From Lewinellaceae bacterium (GTDB lineage Bacteria > Bacteroidota > Bacteroidia > Chitinophagales > Saprospiraceae): a stretch of DNA of 64,000 nucleotides. The translations under genes and the position numbers were made by a program. Under the pieces are notes generated by a model, which made no database searches, had not been told where the DNA came from, and worked only from the letters and a program-made list of their open reading frames with translations. The number at the start of each line of letters is the position of its first letter. Within the stretch, counting starts at the first letter, position 1. The DNA lies in assembly GCA_020636195.1 (NCBI GenBank), contig JACJYH010000003.1:1-64000 (forward strand), in the 5' to 3' direction. Below are positions 18,023 to 24,693 of the stretch, piece by piece.

Positions 18023-19939
18023 TTGACCTTAGATCCGAAATATATCCTACAAAAATATTGGGGTTATCAAAATTTCAGATCACCACAGGACGAAATTATA
18101 GCATCCATCATCAATAAAAATGATACTGTAGCGCTTCTCCCCACGGGTGGAGGCAAATCTGTTTGTTTTCAAATTCCTGCAATAATAGCTGAAGGTAAGA
18201 CATTGGTAGTATCTCCCTTGATTGCACTTATGCAAGACCAAGTGACAAATTTAAAAAAAAGAGCTATCAAAGCAGAGTGCCTTCATGCATCATTGAAGCC
18301 AAATGAAATCATTCACATTTTCGATAATTTTGAGTTTGGGGACCTAAAATTGCTTTACATTTCACCGGAAAGAATCAGGTCTGAGTTATTCCAGATGCGT
18401 ATCAGAAATATCAAAATTGATATCATTGCAGTTGATGAGGCCCACTGTATATCACAATGGGGATATGATTTCAGACCAGCTTACTTTGACATCCATGTAC
18501 TCAGAGATATGCACCCCAACGCTACCATGGTTGCACTCACTGCTACAGCTACAAGTAAAGTGATAGAAGACATCGTTTTTAGGCTGGAGATCAAGACAAA
18601 TCACAAAGTATTTAGGAAGAGTTTTGCAAGAGAGAACTTGTCCATAACGAGTCTAAGAACATCCAATAAACGAGAAGAAATTATTCAAATTTTGAATAAA
18701 ATCAAAGGCTCAGCCATCGTATATGTAAGAAACAGACAGCAAACCATTGATATGTCCAACTGGCTAATCTCACACGGATTTTCGTGCGCATCCTATCATG
18801 GCGGTATGGATAAAACTCTGAGGGACAGAAACCAAGATCAGTGGATGTCAGGTGCAGTTCAAACAATAGTTGCTACTAATGCATTTGGCATGGGCATCGA
18901 TAAACCTGATGTACGTGTGGTCATCCATTTGGATATACCACCCAGTATTGAAGAATATTACCAAGAGGCAGGAAGAGCAGGAAGGGATGGAAAGAATGCT
19001 TATGCCATCATCATCACAGACACAAAAGATGACATCGAAGCGAGAGCCAATCACGAAGACCAATATCCCGACTTTGGATTCATCAGTATGATTTATGACG
19101 GATTGTGTAGGTATTACAACATTCCATTCGGTTCGGGTAGAGATGAAACGTATAACTATGATGCATCAGATTTTGCATTATTCATAAAACAACCAGCAAA
19201 AAAGGTTTATCATGCTGTCAGTTTACTTGAAAAGGAGTCATGGGTAGCTTTATCAGATGCATTTTTTGAAGCTTCTAGAATCCAGGTTTTAACCAACCAC
19301 GAAGATTTATTGGGATTGCAACAAATTGGTCATAAATACTACCCGATTTTAGTGCACCTGTTGCGCAAATATGAAGGTTTATTCACCGTTATGGTAAAAA
19401 TAGATGAAAATAGAATTTCAAAAGAATTACAAATGCCCAAAGAAATGGTTATCCGTCTCTTGAAACAAATGCATGTAGAAGGTCTCATATCCTATGCAGA
19501 ACAAACTGCAAAACCACAAATGACATTTTTGCTGGATAGACCTGAAATCAAATCATTTTCAATAGATCACTATGCATATGAAGAAAGACGTCTGAGAGCA
19601 TTGCAAAGATTGGAAAGTATGATTGAATTTATACAAGAAGAAAAAATATGTAGGCAATTCTTTATAACTAAGTACTTTGGGGAAACAGGAAAAGACTGCG
19701 GCAAATGTGATATTTGTTTGGGTAGCGGTTCCACTGCATTGGATGATGCAAAAGTTAAAGAAATTTTTGTACATCTTTCAAAAACTGTCAAAAATGGTCC
19801 GTACTCATTGAAAAAGTATATTGCGATGTATCCTTTTTATTATCGAAAAAAAATATTAAATCTTTTGGAACAATGGCAATTTGAAGATATAATTTTTATC
19901 AATACAAAAGGTGAAATAGTGCTCCACCATTCTGCATAA
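18023..19939 (+). CDS. recQ: RecQ-family ATP-dependent DNA helicase
   Basis: A 638-residue superfamily 2 DNA helicase acting in recombination and repair. Motif I is LLPTGGGKSVCFQIPA (near residue 40), motif II VDEAHCISQWGYDFRP, and motif VI follows the MGIDKPDVRVVIH segment. A zinc-binding cysteine cluster (CRQFF...CGKCDIC, about residues 545-568) is present. The HRDC domain is missing, as in many shorter Bacteroidota RecQ proteins. The start is unusual: an in-frame stop at 18017-18019 leaves only ATT (18020) or TTG (18023) as starts, and TTG fits the family start. An ATG at 18016 is out of frame. Confidence 0.92.
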   Translation: MTLDPKYILQKYWGYQNFRSPQDEIIASIINKNDTVALLPTGGGKSVCFQIPAIIAEGKTLVVSPLIALMQDQVTNLKKRAIKAECLHASLKPNEIIHIFDNFEFGDLKLLYISPERIRSELFQMRIRNIKIDIIAVDEAHCISQWGYDFRPAYFDIHVLRDMHPNATMVALTATATSKVIEDIVFRLEIKTNHKVFRKSFARENLSITSLRTSNKREEIIQILNKIKGSAIVYVRNRQQTIDMSNWLISHGFSCASYHGGMDKTLRDRNQDQWMSGAVQTIVATNAFGMGIDKPDVRVVIHLDIPPSIEEYYQEAGRAGRDGKNAYAIIITDTKDDIEARANHEDQYPDFGFISMIYDGLCRYYNIPFGSGRDETYNYDASDFALFIKQPAKKVYHAVSLLEKESWVALSDAFFEASRIQVLTNHEDLLGLQQIGHKYYPILVHLLRKYEGLFTVMVKIDENRISKELQMPKEMVIRLLKQMHVEGLISYAEQTAKPQMTFLLDRPEIKSFSIDHYAYEERRLRALQRLESMIEFIQEEKICRQFFITKYFGETGKDCGKCDICLGSGSTALDDAKVKEIFVHLSKTVKNGPYSLKKYIAMYPFYYRKKILNLLEQWQFEDIIFINTKGEIVLHHSA

Positions 19940-19943
19940 TATA

Positions 19944-21044
19944 ATGAATATCATCGTTTTAGTTACAAATAACCTCATTCAAGATCAAAAGATGCACCGA
20001 ACCTGTACATCCTTAAAGAACTTGGGGCATGATGTTATTTTAGTAGGGAGAGCAGATAAAAATTCTTTAGAGAAGTTACCACTTCCCTTTCAAACTATGA
20101 GGCTGCCTTTCAAATTTCAAACAGGGATTATTTTCTACGCATCAGTGATTTGGAAGTACTTTTGGTTACTCCGTGCACAAAAACCCGACATAGTTTGGAG
20201 TGTTGACGTGGATACAATAGTTCCGGCTATCACTTACAAGAAAATTTGGGGATGCAAAGTGATTTTTGATGCGCATGAATATTTTCATGAAGTGCCCGAG
20301 TTACTACATCGACCCTTTAAAAAGTGGATTTGGAAAATGGTAGCAAGAATCTACATTCCGAAGGCTGATATGCATGTCACAGTGAGCAATACTTTAAGTG
20401 GAATTTTTGAAAATCTATATGGCAAACCATTTACTGTTATTTGGAATGTGCCATATGCACAAAAAAAAGAAGTCAGGGTTTCCAGTCCCAAATCCAAATA
20501 CATCATATACCAAGGAATGTTAAACAAAGGACGCGGTCTTGAAGTCTTGATAGATGCCATGCCAAATATCCAAGAACTTGAATTATGGATTGTAGGGGAA
20601 GGAGATTTATCCTCAGAATTGAGGCAAAAAACCAATGCATCACGTGCAAAGGATCGGATCAAATTCCTAGGTTGGATGCTGCCTGAAGACTTAAGAACGA
20701 TCACGTCCGGCGCATATTTAGGCGTAAACTTATTAGATGGTGAGAGTTTATCATACCAATATTCCATGGCTAATAAATTTTTTGATTACCTACAAGCAGG
20801 CGTACCATCAGTCAATATGGATTTTGTAGAGTACAGAGATTTTTTAGATCATTATCCAGTGGGATTGACATTGTCAAAGTTAGAAAAAAACGATATTGCA
20901 GAAGTTATCAATCGTGTTGTGGAAGATAAGGAATTTTATAACAAATTGAAAAGTACAGCAGAACGGGTATCGTCCCAATTTAGCTGGGAAAATGAAGAAA
21001 AGAAAATCGGAGATCTGTTGAAAAGTATAACAAAATGTGCATAA
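19944..21044 (+). CDS. Glycosyltransferase family 4
   Basis: A 366-residue cytosolic GT-B glycosyltransferase. The N-terminal acceptor domain has FDAHEYFHEVPEL and the C-terminal donor domain has YQGMLNKGRGLEVLIDAM, GEGDL and the motif YSMANKFFDYLQAGVPSV, where the usual EX7E region is represented by a Y/S-rich variant. It likely adds a sugar to a cell-surface polysaccharide or lipid, but donor and acceptor cannot be read from the sequence. It starts 4 bases after the recQ stop, so it is translationally linked to recQ. No other polysaccharide gene is adjacent. Confidence 0.85.
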   Translation: MNIIVLVTNNLIQDQKMHRTCTSLKNLGHDVILVGRADKNSLEKLPLPFQTMRLPFKFQTGIIFYASVIWKYFWLLRAQKPDIVWSVDVDTIVPAITYKKIWGCKVIFDAHEYFHEVPELLHRPFKKWIWKMVARIYIPKADMHVTVSNTLSGIFENLYGKPFTVIWNVPYAQKKEVRVSSPKSKYIIYQGMLNKGRGLEVLIDAMPNIQELELWIVGEGDLSSELRQKTNASRAKDRIKFLGWMLPEDLRTITSGAYLGVNLLDGESLSYQYSMANKFFDYLQAGVPSVNMDFVEYRDFLDHYPVGLTLSKLEKNDIAEVINRVVEDKEFYNKLKSTAERVSSQFSWENEEKKIGDLLKSITKCA

Positions 21045-21168
21045 GTTTTCAAATAAATCAATGAAAAAAGCATCAAATAACTAAAATAGCATTGTACTTT
21101 TGCATAAGGGAACTTTAGGAAGTTCCGAAAACAATTTGCTTTATTCACTCATTAAAACCATTATCATC

Positions 21169-21372
21169 ATGACAAAAAACATGGGAAGTACGGATAAGAT
21201 GATCCGATTAGTTGTTGCAGCAATTATTGCAATATTGTACTTTACGCATACTATCAGTGGTACGTTGGCAATAGTACTTGGTATTTTCGCAATAGTGTTC
21301 GCTCTAACGAGTTTTATAAGCTATTGCCCGCTGTACAGTGTGTTTGGTATGAATACTGATAAAAAGAAATAG
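21169..21372 (+). CDS. Small DUF2892-type membrane protein
   Basis: Sixty-seven residues with two hydrophobic helices (MIRLVVAAIIAILYFT and AIVLGIFAIVFALTSFI). The pattern NMGSTDKMIRL at the start and SYCPLYSVFGM after the second helix is that of DUF2892 (YgaP inner-membrane segment). The ATG at 21169 is chosen over an upstream in-frame start because it begins at the conserved domain. It follows the glycosyltransferase by 124 bases. The function is unknown; members with rhodanese partners bind sulfur compounds, but no rhodanese is present here. Confidence 0.8.
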   Translation: MTKNMGSTDKMIRLVVAAIIAILYFTHTISGTLAIVLGIFAIVFALTSFISYCPLYSVFGMNTDKKK

Positions 21373-21490
21373 TCAGGTATTATTGCCGGTACAGCAATTT
21401 AGCTACACAAGGTTAAAAATGCATGTAGCTAATATTCAACATCTTAGGGAGACCATCAAATATTTCCCTAAATTTAGTGATATATTTTTT

Positions 21491-21519
21491 TTGTAAAACC
21501 AAAATTAAGGTTACCTTTG
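21491..21519 (+). promoter_or_regulatory. Promoter of tRNA-Lys
   Basis: TTG (21491-21493) after a T-run, 18 bases, then TACCTTTG (21512-21519). This matches TTG-N18-TAnnTTTG and shares the TACCTTTGC core with the tRNA-tuf promoter. The tRNA begins 31 bases after the -7 element. Confidence 0.75.
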
Positions 21520-21549
21520 CGTCGCTTTTTAAAAAAGTAATCAGACGGA

Positions 21550-21622
21550 GATCTGGTAGCTCAGCTGGTAGAGCAATACACTTTTAATGTATGGGCCCTG
21601 GGTTCGAATCCCAGCCAGATCA
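21550..21622 (+). tRNA. tRNA-Lys (anticodon TTT)
   Basis: Seventy-three bases. The acceptor GATCTGG/CCAGATC is perfect, the anticodon stem is ATACA/TGTAT with loop CTTTTAA, and the T arm is CTGGG-TTCGAAT-CCCAG. The discriminator is A and CCA is not encoded. It is a single-gene unit with its own promoter and terminator. Confidence 0.96.
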
Positions 21623-21625
21623 CAC

Positions 21626-21663
21626 AAACCCTTGCATATCAACGATTTGCAAGGGTTTTTTGT
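21626..21663 (+). terminator. Intrinsic terminator of tRNA-Lys
   Basis: AAACCCTTGCA pairs with TGCAAGGGTTT (11 bp, 11-base loop) and is followed by TTTTG. It starts 4 bases after the tRNA. Confidence 0.88.
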
Positions 21664-21761
21664 TTCATTTATGGAATATTAATCAGGCAAAACAATGCTA
21701 TACGCTCATTTTGAATAGGAAGCACAGAGCAAACATCGCTCCGAATCAAATTTCACTGCCC

Positions 21762-23777
21762 CTAAAGAATAATAAAAGGTAGTTTTTTTACCCATTCACC
21801 AGAATATGGATGAATACTGGCTATAAAATAACCGGGAGGAAGATCTGGGATGTTTAATTCTCCATTGATCAAATCTTTTGATAATATATGTCTTCCTATC
21901 GAATCAAAAATATCAATTTGATAAATCTGATCTGTTCGCTTTGGAAATAATTGCAATTTTGAGCCATGTTGCACTGGATTTGGAACAATTTTGAGATTAT
22001 AGTATTCATTTGAATCATCCTCCGTTGAACTAAAACCACATTGTTCATTTATAGTTGGATACGTGAATGACCAAATTTGACTATCATTATCAACAGCAAA
22101 AATGAGGTTGTTATAATCTATACCAATCGTTTGAAAATCATGGTCCTCGCAAGTTGATAACCAACTTTTACCTCCATCCTTTGTGTAAAGTGTTTTTGAC
22201 CCTGAGTCAATAAATCCAATTTTGGGGCCGGTGAATTCTATTTTATTTATGGAAAGATCTGAAGGGAATTTAAATATCTCTGTGTAAGTTTTTAATAAAT
22301 CATGTGTCAACACTAAAGAATTGTCATTCAATATAAAATATCCTAAATTCGGATTGAGAAAATAATTCAAACGATATCGTGGTATGGAATACGTTTCCCA
22401 GTTTTTACCCTTGTCAAAAGATACTGAATAATAGTAATAAGTCGTTGAATCAGTAAAATCAAGGTGGTGTATTAAAATGGTAGATGCATCTAAAAAAGTA
22501 CTACATGGGTAATTTTTAAAGGTTGGATGAACCAACTTTTTCCACGAGAATCCTAAGTCTTCACTTATGAAAATTTGATTGTCATTATGAACATAGAAAA
22601 CTACTAAAAATTTATTTTGGGATGGATCATAGGATAGCGATGTAAAAGAGCAATTAACAGAAATTGGGTTTTCCCAAGAATTTCCACCGTCCATTGTACT
22701 GAACAAACTACAAACATTGCTGCTAGTTTTTCCGACTACGATTCCATTTGTTCCATTGAACCATGCATAATCTATTCTAGTAATGGGTTCAATATTTGAA
22801 GTGATATCTCTAAAAGTCAATCCTCGATCATCAGAATAATACATGGCATCCGAAGTAAAAAAATAAAGTTTTTGATCATCAATATACCTAAAATTTTTTA
22901 AATTTTCTGTTGTATTGACTTTAAAATTCCTCTCCCATTCTCCTTTGATGCAATAGTTGATATTATATGAGGTCGATGAAGTGTCTCTACACTCCGAGAT
23001 AGTTTTTAATGTAACATTTTGGCATCCCGGAGCTTTATAAATGTGGAATGGATTTTCTTCAGTTGAAGTTTCTCCATCGCCAAAATCCCATACCAGACTT
23101 TGATCATTAATGGAGTTATTAAATAACATCAGTTTTTCACCATCTGAAGTATAAGTAAATCTTGGAATAGAAAGTTTGCAGAATAAATCTAGACTACATG
23201 GTATTGTATCTTGCACAGAAAATAACAGGTTCTGATTTTCATGCAAACAAACAAATCTTAAATCATACGGATGAATATAGGCACAAAAGAATGGCCCTAA
23301 ATTGATGTCACCAATTCCTTCTATCCACTCTACAATTTTTTTTGAGTATAATGACTGAAGTTTTATATGGGTTCTGGGTTTTCCATCACTAAAAGTGACA
23401 GTGTCTCTAGAACGTACGACAAGTTTACTATAATAGTTATTTTCAAAAGTATCATTTACAATAAGTCCAAAATCATAAATTAAACTAAGGCTGTTTTTAT
23501 ATTGAAAATAGTAAAAAACTTTGACTCCTTCAATATACAAATAATGCTGCCTCAAAGGACTCCTATAATCAGTATACTGAATGAGTTGTAAATTGTTAAT
23601 TGTGGTATCTCTGTCATAAAAACTTGATTTATTTAATTTTTTGTAGTTTGCATATGAATCAAGGTAAACAATACCATACTTTTGGCCTGGATTACTAAAC
23701 AAAGCACGTGTATTTTGACCAAAACAAAGCTGAATTGCAATCAAAATAAAAAATGAAAAGGTGGTTATTGTTTTCAT
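21762..23777 (-). CDS. Secreted T9SS-sorted protein with PKD domain and photosystem/BNR-like repeats
   Basis: A 671-residue exported protein. A signal peptide (residues 1-20, ending CFGQ) is followed by an unassigned N-terminal region, then a PKD-like domain (SLVWDFGDGETSTEENPFHIY, about residues 228-250). A beta-propeller of repeated sequences follows, of the BNR/sortilin or YCF48 type (FTSDAMYYSDDRGLTF; FSTMDGGNSWENP; ISEDLGFSWKKL; YTKDGGKSWLST). The last 80 residues are a type A T9SS sorting domain (LKIVPNPVQHGSKLQLFP). It is probably released or attached to the cell surface; the ligand is unknown. It stands alone, on the strand opposite to tRNA-Lys. Confidence 0.85.
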   Translation of the reverse strand: MKTITTFSFFILIAIQLCFGQNTRALFSNPGQKYGIVYLDSYANYKKLNKSSFYDRDTTINNLQLIQYTDYRSPLRQHYLYIEGVKVFYYFQYKNSLSLIYDFGLIVNDTFENNYYSKLVVRSRDTVTFSDGKPRTHIKLQSLYSKKIVEWIEGIGDINLGPFFCAYIHPYDLRFVCLHENQNLLFSVQDTIPCSLDLFCKLSIPRFTYTSDGEKLMLFNNSINDQSLVWDFGDGETSTEENPFHIYKAPGCQNVTLKTISECRDTSSTSYNINYCIKGEWERNFKVNTTENLKNFRYIDDQKLYFFTSDAMYYSDDRGLTFRDITSNIEPITRIDYAWFNGTNGIVVGKTSSNVCSLFSTMDGGNSWENPISVNCSFTSLSYDPSQNKFLVVFYVHNDNQIFISEDLGFSWKKLVHPTFKNYPCSTFLDASTILIHHLDFTDSTTYYYYSVSFDKGKNWETYSIPRYRLNYFLNPNLGYFILNDNSLVLTHDLLKTYTEIFKFPSDLSINKIEFTGPKIGFIDSGSKTLYTKDGGKSWLSTCEDHDFQTIGIDYNNLIFAVDNDSQIWSFTYPTINEQCGFSSTEDDSNEYYNLKIVPNPVQHGSKLQLFPKRTDQIYQIDIFDSIGRHILSKDLINGELNIPDLPPGYFIASIHPYSGEWVKKLPFIIL

Positions 23778-23909
23778 GATAAGTTATATTACCATGCAAA
23801 ACTAATCAGTGAAAAAATAAATGAAAAACAATGGAATGAAATTATAGAAAACTGTCGTCAAGAACAATTTTTTATCGCATGGTAGTTGAATCATATAATC
23901 CAGAACCGC

Positions 23910-23957
23910 TGGCTCAGTTTGCTCCGGAATGAGTGGCTCAATTTACTGCGGAACACT
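23910..23957. repeat. Two tandem 24-base units resembling IS21-family terminal repeats
   Basis: Unit A (23910-23933, TGGCTCAGTTTGCTCCGGAA...) and unit B (23934-23957, TGGCTCAATTTACTGCGGAA...) are identical at 17 of 24 positions. Multiple terminal repeats of this kind, with a CTC..TTT..CCGGAA core, are characteristic of IS21-family ends. No transposase or opposite end is nearby, so this would be a solo remnant. The assignment is from memory of the family pattern. Confidence 0.45.
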
Positions 23958-23979
23958 CATTTTATATACACATCCTTAA

Positions 23980-24054
23980 TTAATACCTCCCATCCTTCAC
24001 CCACGGCAGTTTCTCCATCTTGCTCACTTCCAGACTTGATAATTCCAAGTCCAT
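23980..24054 (-). pseudogene. Remnant of a dnaE 3' end
   Basis: Read on the minus strand it encodes LSSLEVSKMEKLPWVKDGRY and a stop, the same C-terminus as the intact dnaE 640 bases away. Bases 23982-24027 are identical to 24696-24741 over 46 bases. Farther into the gene the two diverge (LELSSLEV here, GFASLEV in dnaE), so this copy seems to come from a different dnaE allele. An in-frame stop lies just upstream at 24067-24069. It marks the far end of the toxin-antitoxin insert. Confidence 0.75.
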
Positions 24055-24109
24055 GCATTGAACTATTCAAGAAAAACTAGCGTTACGAGAGGTAGTAAAG
24101 AATAAATTT

Positions 24110-24334
24110 ATGAATGTTCAGTACATCACGGACGATAACGGTAAAACCACTGGTGTTTTTATCCCTATATCTGATTGGAACGGATTGAAATCAAAATATA
24201 GAAATATTAATGAAGAAAGTTCCATTCCTGAATCTCATAAAGAAGTGGTTAGAAGCAGAATGGCCGAATACGATAAAAATCCTGAGATGGGACTAGATTA
24301 TGATGAAGTGATGACTGAACTAAAAAGTGAATAA
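24110..24334 (+). CDS. Antitoxin of a type II toxin-antitoxin pair
   Basis: Seventy-four residues. It begins MNVQYITDDNGKTTGVFIPI, an N-terminal beta-strand pattern seen in small Bacteroidota antitoxins, followed by a charged C-terminal half (EVVRSRMAEYDKNPEMGLDY) that would wrap the toxin. It overlaps the next gene by 8 bases, the classical toxin-antitoxin arrangement. It would neutralise the toxin and repress the operon. The family assignment rests on size, order and partner, not on a clear named domain. Confidence 0.75.
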   Translation: MNVQYITDDNGKTTGVFIPISDWNGLKSKYRNINEESSIPESHKEVVRSRMAEYDKNPEMGLDYDEVMTELKSE

Positions 24335-24635
24335 TGTTTTGAAAGTGATCATTTTACCTTTGGCCAGAGAAGACTTGAAAGATGCCAAAGTATGGTACGA
24401 AAATAAACTCAAAGGATTAGGAAAACGTTTTTTGGCGGAAGTTGATAAAAAAATAAACTTTATCAAAATTAATCCACTAGCATCAAATATAAGATATGAT
24501 GAAATTCACACTACAGTGTTGGATGTTATTCCCTTTATAATTCATTACAAAGTAGAAATAGACCATAAAGCAATTATAATCATTGCAGTCCTTCACACCA
24601 GTTTAGATCCCAGAAAATGGCAATCAAGAAAATAA
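24327..24635 (+). CDS. RelE/ParE-family toxin
   Basis: A 102-residue toxin with the RelE/ParE fold pattern: VIILPLAREDLKDAKVWYENK, then GKRFLAEVDKKINFI, NPLASNIRY, and the strand pair FIIHYKVEIDHKAIIIIAVLHTSLDPRKW. The final H-x-R/DPRKW region is typical of the ParE-type plasmid-stabilisation subgroup. Targets are either ribosome-bound mRNA (RelE) or gyrase (ParE) and cannot be separated here. The start used is GTG 24327-24329, inside the antitoxin gene. Confidence 0.85.
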   Translation: MNNVLKVIILPLAREDLKDAKVWYENKLKGLGKRFLAEVDKKINFIKINPLASNIRYDEIHTTVLDVIPFIIHYKVEIDHKAIIIIAVLHTSLDPRKWQSRK

Positions 24636-24693
24636 GAGATATTACATCGTTCCAATTCATTCGTAATTCATATATTCGTAATTCGTAATTATC

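Larger units (their letters stand above)
23778..24109. other. Non-coding gap with mobile-element and dnaE remnants
   Basis: This 332-base gap lies between the secreted protein and the toxin-antitoxin pair. It holds two tandem 24-base repeats (23910-23957) and a remnant of a dnaE 3' end (23980-24054), listed separately. No intact gene is supported; the open frame at 23886-24080 runs over these remnants. Confidence 0.6.

Noticed and set aside
21591..21782. Plus-strand open frame of 63 codons
   Set aside because: It overlaps tRNA-Lys and its terminator.
23886..24080. Plus-strand open frame of 64 codons
   Set aside because: It runs across the IS-like repeats and antisense to the dnaE remnant.
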